Notes under the pieces: model-generated
What the model was told of the DNA's origin: nothing
Database searches by the model: none
The model's input: the letters and a program-made list of their open reading frames with translations, nothing else
In this document: positions 51,293-61,775 of the stretch, piece by piece
Numbering within the stretch: the stretch's first letter is position 1
Layout: the number at the start of each line of letters is the position of its first letter
Assembly: GCF_026262505.1 (NCBI RefSeq)
Contig: NC_067204.1
Span: 14,402,522 to 14,466,521, forward strand
Direction of reading: 5' to 3'
Length of the DNA stretch: 64,000 nt
From: Trichomonas vaginalis G3
Taxonomy: Eukaryota; Parabasalia; Trichomonadida; Trichomonadidae
Made by a program: the position numbers and the translations under genes

Positions 51293-53041
51293 ATGTTGAG
51301 TACAAAGACATCTCCATTCTTCCCAGGATACGATTTTCGTTCAGCTACGGGAACAAATAACAAACCAAAAAATCAGACGCTTACAGTCGTTCACGGCCTT
51401 ATGAAAACAACAATGCCAGATCCAAATATTCTTGATATTCAAATAGAAGAAACCAAAAAGAAGCTTGCAGCTCTTCAGGGTCAACAACCAGATGCAACAC
51501 AACGCACATCTTTTGTTCCAGATCTTCAACCAAACGAACCACAGGAAGCATATACACTTCGTTTTTACGGTTACTTCCAGCAAAGTCTCACAGAATCACC
51601 AGGCGAAACATATCGTATTAGATACGTCAATATCTATGTATATACAGAAGATGATACAGTCATGATTGAAGAGCAAAAATCAAGAAACTCAGGTATGACA
51701 CAAGGCGTTCTTCTTCGCAGAATGCGTGTTCAGAATCCAAATGCAGAACCTTATGGCTCAACATATATTGTCCAAGACTTCCAAATTGGCGTCAATATTG
51801 ATATTTCCGGAATTGTTTATCATATTTACGATTGTGATCAATTCACACGTCAATACATGGAGTCCATTGGCATCCAGCTTGCTGATTCAGAACAAGCTCC
51901 AGAAGATCTCTACACAATCAAAAGAAAACTTACAGAGAGACCAATTCGTGTTTCTCATTGCAACCCAGATCCAACAAATCTTGCAAACTTCCTCAAGTAC
52001 GATGGCAAAGTCCTCCGTTTCTACGCTGTTTGGGATGATTCAAAGAATCTTTTCGGCGAAAAGCGCAAATTCGTTATCATCTACTTCCTTGTTGATGGCC
52101 GTATCGAAATCAGACAAGTCAACGAGCCTTCTTCAGGTAGAGATCCAGTTGCAAGATTCCTTGCTAAAACAGTCCTTAAGAACCCACGTACAGGCCAGCC
52201 ATATTCAGATCAAGACCTCATGGTTGGAGAAACAGTCACAGCTTTCGGCAGAAACTTCTTAATTTACGATGCAGATGAATTTACCAAACAATTCCTCGAC
52301 GACAAGTACGGTATCCACGACTGGACACCAATCAAGCAGAAAGATCCACTCGATGTTTCTCTTGCTACATCCGAAGCTCCTCCATATAACGGATGGGGCG
52401 ACGAAGAGGACTCTCTTGGCTACTGCCACTCATTACATCCAAAGCCACCACGCAAGAACATTGTCAAGCTGCTCAACAACGATGGCAAGGTTCTCCGCTT
52501 CAAGGCCGAATTCAAGAATCCAAATCCAGTTGACGATGGCCGTATTTTCGTCATCGCATTCTACACAGCAGACGACAAACTCGCGATCTTCGAGTCCCCA
52601 CGTCGCAACTCCGGTTTCCAGGGCGGCAAATTCATCCAGAAGGGAACTTACAAGAATATGCTCGCTGGTCGTAACTTTATTGCCCAAGATTTCTATGTCG
52701 GAGCTGAAATCATGGTCAATTCATACAGATTCATCCTTACAGATGCTGATGAATACGCTTACAACCAGATGGAAGCTGAGCCTGAAGAATATCCTGTTGC
52801 AGATTTGAGCGCAATTATTGAAAATCTCAGAAAGAACACAGAAGGAATCGAAAAACTAAGAAAGGAAATGGAAGCCCAGGATCCAGAACTCAAAGGACTT
52901 ATTCCTAAGGACGATGCACAGAAATTGATGGTTAGAGTCTTGAGATTGCAATACCACCAGGCAATTACAATAGCAAGAAGATATTCTGATGATAAGAATA
53001 TGTTTAACTACTTCGATTTCGTTGGCGTCTTCACAAAATAA
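51293..53041 (+). CDS. three-DM10-domain axonemal protein (EFHC1/EFHC2/Rib72-like)
   Basis: The 582-residue protein has three DM10 repeats, at about residues 80-190, 220-355 and 385-490. Each opens with an LRF motif (TLRFYGYFQ, VLRFYAVWDD, VLRFKAEF) and includes a partner such as VNIYVYTEDDTVMIEE, VIIYFLVDGRIEIRQV and VIAFYTADDKLAIFE. A final LRxFx end piece follows, with helices in place of a clear EF hand. This is the layout of EFHC1/EFHC2/Rib72, proteins inside doublet microtubules of flagella. The N-terminus SPFFPGYDFRS resembles the lumenal-binding N-terminal motif of that family. Codon use is strongly biased and G+C richer, which implies high expression, as expected for an axoneme component. 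Confidence 0.92.
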   Translation: MLSTKTSPFFPGYDFRSATGTNNKPKNQTLTVVHGLMKTTMPDPNILDIQIEETKKKLAALQGQQPDATQRTSFVPDLQPNEPQEAYTLRFYGYFQQSLTESPGETYRIRYVNIYVYTEDDTVMIEEQKSRNSGMTQGVLLRRMRVQNPNAEPYGSTYIVQDFQIGVNIDISGIVYHIYDCDQFTRQYMESIGIQLADSEQAPEDLYTIKRKLTERPIRVSHCNPDPTNLANFLKYDGKVLRFYAVWDDSKNLFGEKRKFVIIYFLVDGRIEIRQVNEPSSGRDPVARFLAKTVLKNPRTGQPYSDQDLMVGETVTAFGRNFLIYDADEFTKQFLDDKYGIHDWTPIKQKDPLDVSLATSEAPPYNGWGDEEDSLGYCHSLHPKPPRKNIVKLLNNDGKVLRFKAEFKNPNPVDDGRIFVIAFYTADDKLAIFESPRRNSGFQGGKFIQKGTYKNMLAGRNFIAQDFYVGAEIMVNSYRFILTDADEYAYNQMEAEPEEYPVADLSAIIENLRKNTEGIEKLRKEMEAQDPELKGLIPKDDAQKLMVRVLRLQYHQAITIARRYSDDKNMFNYFDFVGVFTK

Positions 53042-53558
53042 TTGTAATTTTTTTTATATTTCTATTTTTTATATAATTTCTTTTGGTATCAGGAAAAAAC
53101 AATATCCAATCTTGAAATAAAATGCTTTGATTATTTTTGTAAATTAAAATATTTTTTTTTCCTACTCCTATGACGATTCATACCCGGAAAAGATTATTTG
53201 CGTGGATAACCAAAGCACATTTACTTTGCCCTTTGAAGATTTAATATCTTCTTAAATAGAATTAAAGTTTTGCTTCAGTATCCATGAGAACAAAGCGATC
53301 AAAATTTGAGGAAAGTTGATCGTATAGGCATTTAAGTGATATTAATTCATCAGTTTGAGTAGAAAATTTATCTCTTATTCGATTGAGTTGTTGCTTTGAT
53401 TCTTCTTGAGCACGAATTTTTGCATTTATAGTTGAATTGTTCGCTCCATATCATTTAATTGAGATTCAAAGCTGTGGATTTTTGATTCTTATTAAAATTT
53501 ATATAATATTAAGCTTTATGAAAATAAAAATAGTAATTTTTGAATTAACAGGTTGTTT
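53042..53558. other. intergenic region containing coiled-coil gene debris
   Basis: Besides the fragment at 53262-53480 no gene is supported. Confidence 0.4.
53262..53480 (-). pseudogene. fragment encoding a coiled-coil C-terminus
   Basis: In minus orientation a frame reads NAKIRAQEESKQQLNRIRDK, then FSTQTDELISLKCLYDQLSS, then NFDRFVLMDTEAKL and a stop, a good amphipathic coil. Upstream, FESQLNDMERTIQ continues the heptads in another frame. No start or longer partner is found. It may be the decayed end of a coiled-coil gene; function unknown. Confidence 0.4.
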
Positions 53559-54053
53559 TTAGTCGTTCTTTTCGTGTTCTGGAACTGGATTGGTAAGATA
53601 AATATAAATTGTTACTAATGAAACAATCATTGCAACGATAAGGCAGAACAACTTCTTACCGGGAGTCCAGAAAATCTTTTCTGGTCCTTGTCCATCGAAA
53701 TGGAATTCTATATATGTTTCATAATCGTAGTTCTTCACACCAAAGTTCATGAAACCATATTCGTTGTATACTTGGACTTGAACTTTATTTAATTTATTCG
53801 CCTTGGCTTCCATAACGAGAATATCATCTTCATCTGGACAGTCAGATTGACGTGATTGGTAAACTGTTACATCATGTGTTGGCTTTAAAACAAGAAAAAC
53901 AGGTCTTGTGTTTGTTTTAGACATAGAAGACATGAAGTAGTACCATTCATTTGGTGCAATTATTTTATTGATCTCTTGAGCATAGAAATATTGTGTTCCG
54001 ATTGGGCACTGAACAGTTGAAGAGACTAACTGCGAGAGTAATGCAAGCATCAT
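53559..54053 (-). CDS. type I membrane protein, function unknown
   Basis: The 164-residue product has a signal peptide (MMLALLSQLVSSTVQC), a beta-rich lumenal or outer domain of about 110 residues, one membrane span near the end (LFCLIVAMIVSLVTIYIYL) and a short charged tail ending EHEKND. Two Cys lie in the outer domain after cleavage (CPIGTQ, SDCPDEDD). I do not recognise a family. Location could be the ER, Golgi or surface. The frame is complete and codon use is normal. Confidence 0.72.
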   Translation of the reverse strand: MMLALLSQLVSSTVQCPIGTQYFYAQEINKIIAPNEWYYFMSSMSKTNTRPVFLVLKPTHDVTVYQSRQSDCPDEDDILVMEAKANKLNKVQVQVYNEYGFMNFGVKNYDYETYIEFHFDGQGPEKIFWTPGKKLFCLIVAMIVSLVTIYIYLTNPVPEHEKND

Positions 54054-54440
54054 CCTTCAAAAATAAATTTTTTATTGGCTAAAATTTTGTAAACTTTTCT
54101 ATTAATATTGACGTATTTTAAAGAAAAATTGAATCAAATGTGAGTGTTTAACGGAGATATTTGTGGAAAACAGTATTCTGTTAGATCTTCCATTCAAACA
54201 ATACCAACTTACATTAATTCAGCATAGAGACGTGATAATAAAGTTTATTTACTTGAATCATAAACTAATTATTTTGATGATTTGATATCAGCTAGAAGCA
54301 ATTCTAAATATTGCTTCATTTTAATAAAATCTTGATAACGCAAAGTTTCTGAGAGATTTAAGTATCAAAAAAAGATTTTTTTTTTGAAATTTCATAGAAA
54401 ACATTAAATTTGATTTTTTTTAATATAATATTATTAACCT
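54054..54440. other. intergenic region
   Basis: About 390 bp, A+T rich with a T-run tract. No feature recognised. Confidence 0.5.
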
Positions 54441-55604
54441 CTATTTACAATGATACATACAGATCATGTCCTTTCTTAGGTTAATTATCGGAAAAGACTG
54501 ACCAACATTAATATAAAAAATCGAAGGAGGATCCATAAAAGGCACTCCCAAAAAGCTTATTATATATCTATTCACCGGATCGTAGAACGCGCTGAACGAA
54601 TGGAACGATGGCAACAAAAATATTCCGTTGCTTACTTGACCATCGCTGAATGTCGTTGTATCCTGATCAGGAGACACGTAAAGTACAAACCACCAGTTTG
54701 TTTCTAAGTCTAAAGCGTAAACAAGTGTTAATTCGTTCTTTGTTTTTCCGCCAAAACAAACTAAGTATCCGTTGCAATAAACTAAAGCTCCGTTGATTGG
54801 ATCTTGCACCGGAGCTGCTCCAATGCATGGAGAAATCGTTGCAGTTTCATCATCAATGTTGATTATGAGAAGATTTGAACCTTTGTCGCCTCCGTAAGAA
54901 TAAATATAATTTCCGTACTGGCAGTGGGGTGCTTGACAACTCCAAGTAACCGTAATCTCGACTTCATGCCATTCATAGTTTTGGGTATCTAAAACAAACA
55001 AATCGGAGTAAATGGAGCTCTTAAACCCACCGAAAACAATAAGCTTGCCATCATGAAAGCCCATGTAACAATCGGAACGCGCAGGAGGAGGATATCCATT
55101 TGTTCTCACCATTTTAACTTGACCTGTGTTAATATCTATTGTATACAAGTCATTATAGAGAGTATTATTCTGAATACCTCCAAAGACTATAATTGTATCA
55201 TCTAAAAGGCAAGCTGAGGCTCCAGATCTGGGAGTTGGAACTTCCCCAGTTAAATGAATTCTCGTCCATGTCTGAGAATCAATGTTAAAGCACCATACGT
55301 CTTGTAGCAAGGTACCAGCGGCTGAAACACCAAATCCGATATAGGCGTTTCTAGAATTTTCGTTGAATGCAAAAAAATGACCGTAGCGCGGTATGGGGGC
55401 CATTCCATGCGGTGTTTTTATTGACCAGAGACATGTAAATGCTGTTTTGAGGAGACTACAATTTCCAAATGGTTGATTATCTCTTGCAAAATCTGCATTA
55501 TTTGCCGCTTTTTCTTTTCCTGTTCTGGGCATGCTGATGGGCTGCAAACTTTGGTACTCGAAATTGGCGGATGAGGGACGAGCATAGCTCACCTCGTTTC
55601 CCAT
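54441..55604 (-). CDS. kelch-repeat protein with possible N-myristoylation site
   Basis: From the ATG at 55604 the product has 387 residues; the longer frame needs a TTG start and is not preferred. About five or six kelch blades are present (RYGHFFAFNENSRNAYIGFG, PRSGASACLLDDTIIVFGGI, ARSDCYMGFHDGKLIVFGGF, GALVYCNGYLVCFGGK), forming one beta-propeller. The N-terminus MGNEVSYARP has Gly2 and Ser6, the classic N-myristoylation pattern, followed by a basic and Ser-rich stretch, so membrane attachment is plausible. Kelch propellers bind partner proteins, often actin regulators or ubiquitin-ligase substrates. No further domain is seen and the partner is unknown. Confidence 0.85.
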   Translation of the reverse strand: MGNEVSYARPSSANFEYQSLQPISMPRTGKEKAANNADFARDNQPFGNCSLLKTAFTCLWSIKTPHGMAPIPRYGHFFAFNENSRNAYIGFGVSAAGTLLQDVWCFNIDSQTWTRIHLTGEVPTPRSGASACLLDDTIIVFGGIQNNTLYNDLYTIDINTGQVKMVRTNGYPPPARSDCYMGFHDGKLIVFGGFKSSIYSDLFVLDTQNYEWHEVEITVTWSCQAPHCQYGNYIYSYGGDKGSNLLIINIDDETATISPCIGAAPVQDPINGALVYCNGYLVCFGGKTKNELTLVYALDLETNWWFVLYVSPDQDTTTFSDGQVSNGIFLLPSFHSFSAFYDPVNRYIISFLGVPFMDPPSIFYINVGQSFPIINLRKDMICMYHCK

Positions 55605-56066
55605 ATGTTTCGCAGACTTTTTTTTTGAAAACCGCAAAATTTTTTTTGAATTATTTACATTATGGATTCACTGAGATTTCTGAAAATGACTTCACAAAGG
55701 AAGATGGAATCTTTCAAAATATTATTGTTTCATATCATGCAGAAGAATATAGTTGATTAAAAACTTATTGATTTTTTCATTGAGAAAAAGTGTTTATAAA
55801 ATTGCTACCGCGTTCTATTTTTTATACTTTATATCGACCTTTTTCACAATTTTTTTTGTCAATCAACTTTTGAGAGAAAAGCAATTGCAAAAAAATAAGA
55901 ACTAAATTTGGAGCATAATGACGTTTGGAAATACAGATTGATGAGAATATGAATATTCAATATGCAAATTTTGGATTCAAAAAATCTTTCCAAAATAGGA
56001 TCTGGAAATAAATTTAACAATATTTCAATAAAAACAACAGGTCACTCATAAAAGAGTGTTAATTTT
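55605..56066. other. intergenic region with target duplication at its end
   Basis: No gene is supported; a 61-codon frame at 55571-55756 overlaps the kelch start region and is spurious. Its last eight bases (56059-56066) are the left target duplication TTAATTTT of the next element. Confidence 0.5.
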
Positions 56067-57359
56067 CGGGCGGTTACGAATAATGAAAAAATAATCGTCT
56101 TTCGACGAAAAATGAAAATAATTGTCAAAATCACGACGATAGAGCTTGAAACGCAGGAAAATTTTTTGTTGATTTTTGAATTGTTATTTTATTTTTTGAA
56201 AAAATTTTGGAAAATTATCATCGCCATTTTCATTTTATAACACATATAATTCTCTTTTTATGCCGATTGATCACCGTTTCTCTTATTTTTAGATAAAAAG
56301 AAAATATTATGCAATATTCTCTATACTTTTATGAAAATAGCAAATATCACTGATAAATTTTGCTTTTACATCATCAATAAATACTGATTTTATTCATATT
56401 TATCCATTATATCTCGTTTCAGGTTTCTAACGTATTCATTGATTTCCAAAGACGGGGATATATGCATTAAATATTAATGCAATGCAAAATATATTCAATG
56501 CCCACTCTTGGTTAATCCATTGTAATACATATCTCTGACTTAGAAACGATTTTTTTTAAATTAAGCATACAAACTCATAAATCATCCGCCACATAATTAC
56601 AAACTTAATGAAATTCGAATGCTACACTTAAAATCCAACCATTACGATAATTTAAATAATATATTTTCGAAAATCGAATTTTTCACGAAATTAGTTATAC
56701 AAAAATGCTTAAAACTCAGATCTACAAGCATAACTCGCATGTGAAGTATTTGATTTAAAATTATTCTAAATCTCAAGCAATTTAATACTCAGTTTATACT
56801 GGAGAATCATTTCCACAATCACTTACTTTAAAAAATGTGACATACACAAATTTTGATTATGAATTTAGTCGAAAACATAATTACATCAATGACATATGTC
56901 ATCACCATGGGGAAGAAATATCCTCCTTATACTTTCTTAACTTTTTATGAATAAAAATTTATTTATATTTTTGATTTCATTTTTCAACCTTTTTTTCATA
57001 ACAATATATTTATCTTTCATATGTAGTTTAAGATTATGATGCTCGCATTCTATTTACACTTCTTCTTAATGAAATTTATTTGAAAAATAGATATCTTACT
57101 ATATTATTGGATTTTCTGATATAGAGATACAACTTATAGAATGAGTTTTGTAAGATTCCAAACAATAATAGATCTATCACATACATCTATGAACAAACTT
57201 AATAAATACCTCATCCTAGATGAGTTCTGATCTGAGGATATATTCATTCCTTGTAAAAACCAATATTTGGGAATCTCACCCTCTATCGTCGTGATTTTGA
57301 CGATTATTTTCATTTTTCGTCGAAAGACGATTATTTTTTTCATTATTCATAACTGCCCG
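56067..57359. mobile_element. 1.3-kb miniature element with about 78-bp TIRs and 8-bp target duplication
   Basis: The ends 56067-56144 and 57281-57359 are inverted copies with few changes, starting CGGGC(G/A)GTTA and containing ATAATCGTCTTTCGACGAAA. Both sides are flanked by TTAATTTT (56059-56066 and 57360-57367), a direct repeat of eight bases that fits hAT-type transposition. The interior is A+T rich without a useful open frame, so the element is non-autonomous. Confidence 0.87.
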
Positions 57360-57841
57360 TTAATTTTCATTTTTTCATTAAAATTATCGGAAGAAACGTT
57401 TTCCCCGAAAAATAATCGTGGGACGGGAAAAACGTTAAGCTTAGAGCTAATGAAGGTTTTTACATTGTAGATAAATAAACAAACATATGTGTCATCATTT
57501 CTATGAGTATGGTAGATTTCGAAAAAAATTTAGTGCAATATCACATTGCATTTCGAAACATGAGAGAAATAAACCTATGTATACCTTATTACATATATAT
57601 TTATATACTATTCTATATCATTGCAATGTTAAAATAAGAAAAACTCTAAGTATGTCATTTGAAATATAATCTATGTTATTTTTATATAGCAATTATCAAT
57701 CAGAATGAAAATTTATATTTGACTAGACTATAAATGATCAAAGGTAACTCATTTTCAATAAAATTGTTTTTTTTTTATTCCTAATGAAATTCATCTTTGA
57801 TAATATCAGAAAAAGAAAGAATAGTATCTTATATAAGAATA
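57360..57841. other. intergenic region downstream of the miniature element
   Basis: Starts with the right target duplication. A patch at 57385-57440 (ACGTTTTCCCCGAAAAATAA) may be another small relic. No gene. Confidence 0.4.
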
Positions 57842-59254
57842 TTATATTTTTGCACCATGAGAAATAAGAATCTCGGCTGTTTCTTTACTATTCGATTTTT
57901 CTGCAATGTGAAGAGCGGTTTTTCCATTTTCATCTTTTTCATTGATATTTGCACCATGTGAAATAAGAAGTTCAGCTGTTTCTTTTCTATTATATTGTGC
58001 TGCAGTGTGAAGAGCAGTTCCTCCATCATTATTTCTTTCGTTGATATTTGCGCCATGTCAAATAAGAAGTTCGGCTATTTCTTTACTTTTATTAAGTGCT
58101 GCAACATGAAGAGCGGTTCTTCCTCTAAAATTTTTTTCGTTGATATTTGCACCATGTGAAATAAGGATCTCGGCTATTTCTTTTCTAGAATCTTTTACTG
58201 CAGTATGAAGAGTAGTTTCTCCAAAATCATTTTTTTCATTGATATTTGCACCATGTGAAATAAGAAGCTCAACTATTTCTTTACTACTAGTTTCTGCTGC
58301 AATATCAAGAGCGGTTTGTCCATTTTCATTTTTTTCATTGATATTCGCACCATGTGATAAGAAATATTCGCAAAGAGATGGAATATTTAACATTGGAGAT
58401 ATAATAAAGCATTTGTTAATATCATTAGTTTTATCGAAATAAACGAATAATGCTTCAAGATTATTATGATGTGCACAATCATATAAATTAATCTCTAATT
58501 TGTGCTCATTCATCAAGAATGTAACAAAATCAATGTTATGTGAAATAATTGCATATATCATGCATCCTTCATCTGGTGTTTGATATTTCAAACATTCACT
58601 CAAGATTTCTGGATTTCCGCCTAAAAATGAATATTTTAGACAGTTGTGAGTTACTAATGACTTATATTTAGATATTAATAGCTTGAAACAATCAACTGCG
58701 CCGTAGTAACAACATAATTCAAGTAATGAATATTCTTCTTTAGAATATTTATCTAAATTGCTTTCAAGCATTTGATATTCATCAAATCCATCTCTTTCCG
58801 TGAAGTATATGAATCTTTCAAGGTCATTATACATAATTGCTCTGTAAATTGTATCTCCTGTTTGAAAATCAAGATTTTCTGAGTTAATTTGTTCAAAATC
58901 GGCAGATTTGTCTAATTTAATTCCATATTCTTTGTAAAACAGGAAGATTGAAATAGGTTGAGTATTGTTGACCTCTTCCACATGATATTCATCAGATATG
59001 AGTTTGACAAGAGATAAATATGACTTTTTATAGCGATTATTATACGGAATGATATATAATATGTCTTCCATAATCTTTTTGGGTGGGTATTTCTTTGAAT
59101 CAATCAATTCTGTTTTGATCAGTTTGTAAATGTCTTTTAAATCTTCTTCATTTTCTGTTTTCAGCTGATATAATGCATTGTATATGTCAATATCGTATTT
59201 AAAGATACTTCGCAGTTCGTTGAAATTATTTGGATGAATGTCTTTTTCGGACAT
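57842..59254 (-). pseudogene. DUF3447-type ankyrin-repeat gene D, one in-frame TGA
   Basis: The start at 59254 (MSEKDIHPNNFNELRSIFKY) matches the paralogue at 23495, so the longer upstream extension is not used. The frame runs through the N-terminal domain and about four ankyrin repeats to a TGA at 58058-58060, in ELLI-stop-HGANIN, where all other repeats have Ser (TCA). It then continues unbroken through three more repeats to a TAA at 57842 (471 codons in all). A TCA-to-TGA change explains the stop. The repeats differ more from each other than those of gene C. A product truncated in the repeat array would still hold most of the protein. Confidence 0.85.
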
Positions 59255-59701
59255 TAATAATTTTGAAAGGACAGATTTGCATTTTAAAAGATAAATATCT
59301 TTTAAACTCATTAGAAGAAACAAATATTGCGTTAGGCATGTGGAAATCAATGATCACAAAGATTTCGGAAATAATGTCGGATCCAATTTCTGATCTAAAC
59401 CTCTGTAATATGCGTATATAGTAATCTTACAATATGCATAATCATATTATGAAAACGTTTAACTCCTTTTGCAGAATTTTTTTCAATCAAGAATAAATGA
59501 TGATAACTATGAATATTTAATCGATTGTCATACATTCTAATTCCTATTCATTTCATTTAGACTCTATTGATTTGTTAAGATTGAAAGTTTATTTTTGATT
59601 ATTGATCAAGATTGAAAAAATATAAAAATAAGAAATCTCTTTATCTACTCAGAGGGGAGAAAAAGAGTCTTGAAGTAATAAAGAAAAACATTTTTATTTA
59701 T
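59255..59701. other. intergenic region upstream of gene D
   Basis: About 450 bp, A+T rich. No feature recognised. Confidence 0.5.
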
Positions 59702-61462
59702 TTATTTCGGAAGAGGAACAAATCTACAAACAACAACACCTGGATTTCCTTTCTGCAGGAATGTTTCGGCACCTGCTTTCCTGCACATTCTCATAACTAA
59801 TGGTCTCAAAACTGACAACTTGTCCTTTGAGTGAATTCCACGGCCAGTTACGAAATAAATAGAACCAACTGAGTTCCTTGAGTTTCTAATTGCTCTTGAA
59901 ACATATTCAACGGCTTCTTCTGACTTAAATCCGTGAAGGTCTATTGTCAAAGATTTTCTTGCGCGTAAAGGATCCTCCCAAGGCTGTACACGTCTTATCC
60001 TGATCTTTCCTATTGTTCCTAGAGACTTAATAGCCTTCTGTATATCATTGTTGTTGTCTTTAAGTGCTTTTTTGGCTCTTGCAAGCGAAACATCCGGTCT
60101 TACGCCAATAATTATGTCTTCCGGTGGCGGGGCATCAAATCTCCTTGTAAGTAGGTATTCGGCTGCTTTATCTGGGTCGTTATGAGCTAATTTAAGTGCT
60201 TCTGTGATTTCATATTCAGAAGAAGTAAAGAACAAGGTACTGAGTCTATTTATCACGTCTCCATCATCAACTTTAGGTAAGGAATTCATGGATGAAAGCG
60301 TTACAACAGCTCCATTTACGTCATTATGGCTTTGATCAAGAATTGTAGCAATAAAATCAGGATCGGTGCCAGGGAATATCTCTAGTAACTGTTTTATGCC
60401 TTGGTTTCGCTTTCCTTCGTCATTTCGGTTTAATCTATATTCTTCTGGAAGGTTGTGGGCTCTTTCATTGTATCTGCGCTCTAATTTACTAGGTCTGTTT
60501 TGTTGTTTTGGCCGTTTCAGCTCTGTTTGTTGTGATGAATCTTCTAATAAAAGATTTGCAGCTCTTTGGGCAGAGTAATTGGTCTTTTTAAGAGCTTCAC
60601 GTATTTCTAATGGGGTTTTATGAGGACAGATTGTTTGGATCTCTTGAATTAAATTATTTATTTCATCTGCTGATTTTTGTTGTTGTACTTTCGGTGGTTT
60701 GACTTTCGCATTGAAGTCTATTAAGTCTTCGTATGAATCGTAAGGATTTGACGCTGGTTTTGCATCTGGTGGATTTTCATCTTCAAATTCGAAGCCATCA
60801 GTATCATTATGAGCAAGTTGTGGTTCTGTATTTTGAGTAACTTTAATCTCTTCGTCTTGAAGAAGCGTAGTTTCTAATGGATTTTGATTATCAAATTTTG
60901 GTTGAGAAGTAGTAGTCTGCATAGCACCAAAGAACGGGTTCCAGTTAGAATTCTTTTGATCGGATGGTGGATTTTGAGATTGAGTTGATGAGATTTCATT
61001 TTCAGGAATATATGGTTTAAAAGGGTCCCATTTCTGTGTTTTACGTAATACATCTGGGTCTAATTTATAATCCGGTGTGTTTTGAAGTTCTTGATTTGAA
61101 TCATTTGCAGAAGTTTGATCAATAAACTCAATAACCTCCTGAGGTATGTATGTATCGAGTATTTTTGTAAATTCGCTTTCCATTAATGAGCAATCTTGAA
61201 GAGCAACATCAATATTAAAATTTGCCTCTTCGAGAATGACTTGAGCAATATCTTCATCGATCATTGGGAAGTTTTCCTGTATCTTTCGAATTAGAGATCC
61301 ATTTTCGTCGTCTTTATGTTCCTCTTGTTGAGGTGCGCTCTGAAATGATTCTCTGAGAAACGCTAGCGCCTGATCAAAAGGAGCATAAGCAATAGCACTT
61401 CTACAAACATCATCCGGTGCTTCTGGAACAAGCTCTTTTAAATCATGCCATGTTTTTGTCAT
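59702..61462 (-). CDS. CUE-like and Smr-domain protein (N4BP2-like)
   Basis: The 586-residue protein ends in a Smr domain (LTIDLHGFKSEEAVEYVSRA, then IYFVTGRGIHS, then a C-terminal GVVVCRFVP). It keeps the LDLHG-like and GRG-like motifs that bind nucleic acid and can nick DNA or cleave RNA. Earlier parts hold several three-helix CUE/UBA-like modules (IQENFPMIDEDIAQVILEEA, LLEIFPGTDPDFIATILDQS, IQTICPHKTPLEIREALKKT) that bind ubiquitin in related proteins. N4BP2 and Cue2, which cleaves mRNA at stalled ribosomes, share this combination, so a role in no-go mRNA decay is plausible. The polynucleotide kinase of N4BP2 is missing. A TGTCACTTTT box (the AAAAGTGACA motif) lies at 61488-61497. Confidence 0.88.
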   Translation of the reverse strand: MTKTWHDLKELVPEAPDDVCRSAIAYAPFDQALAFLRESFQSAPQQEEHKDDENGSLIRKIQENFPMIDEDIAQVILEEANFNIDVALQDCSLMESEFTKILDTYIPQEVIEFIDQTSANDSNQELQNTPDYKLDPDVLRKTQKWDPFKPYIPENEISSTQSQNPPSDQKNSNWNPFFGAMQTTTSQPKFDNQNPLETTLLQDEEIKVTQNTEPQLAHNDTDGFEFEDENPPDAKPASNPYDSYEDLIDFNAKVKPPKVQQQKSADEINNLIQEIQTICPHKTPLEIREALKKTNYSAQRAANLLLEDSSQQTELKRPKQQNRPSKLERRYNERAHNLPEEYRLNRNDEGKRNQGIKQLLEIFPGTDPDFIATILDQSHNDVNGAVVTLSSMNSLPKVDDGDVINRLSTLFFTSSEYEITEALKLAHNDPDKAAEYLLTRRFDAPPPEDIIIGVRPDVSLARAKKALKDNNNDIQKAIKSLGTIGKIRIRRVQPWEDPLRARKSLTIDLHGFKSEEAVEYVSRAIRNSRNSVGSIYFVTGRGIHSKDKLSVLRPLVMRMCRKAGAETFLQKGNPGVVVCRFVPLPK

Positions 61463-61775
61463 CTAAAATTTTGGAAAACAAAATTTTTGTCACTTTTTAG
61501 ATCATCAACAATTTCTTTGGATTTTTCCAGACAGTTCAAAAAGAAATGAAATGAAAGTTGAATCGAAAATAAACTAGATGTCAATGGTAAATTCAATATC
61601 TGTGATATGATCGAATAATTCATATAAATTTAAGTTTATTTTGCCAATTGGAATATATTTTTGGTAGGAGTTCAAATGCAACTATATTAAGGATGTTATG
61701 AAGTCTTTTTGGATTATGAATCCACAATGTAAATTAGGATCATATATGAATGGCTGTATATATTTTTAAAAAAAA
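61463..61775. other. intergenic region with promoter box
   Basis: It holds the AAAAGTGACA box (minus orientation, 61488-61497), 25 bases before the Smr gene start. No other feature is recognised. Confidence 0.5.

Noticed and set aside
13707-59254. An altered genetic code with TGA as sense
   Set aside because: POP5 and the SEL1L-like gene end at TGA, and conserved housekeeping frames contain no internal TGA.
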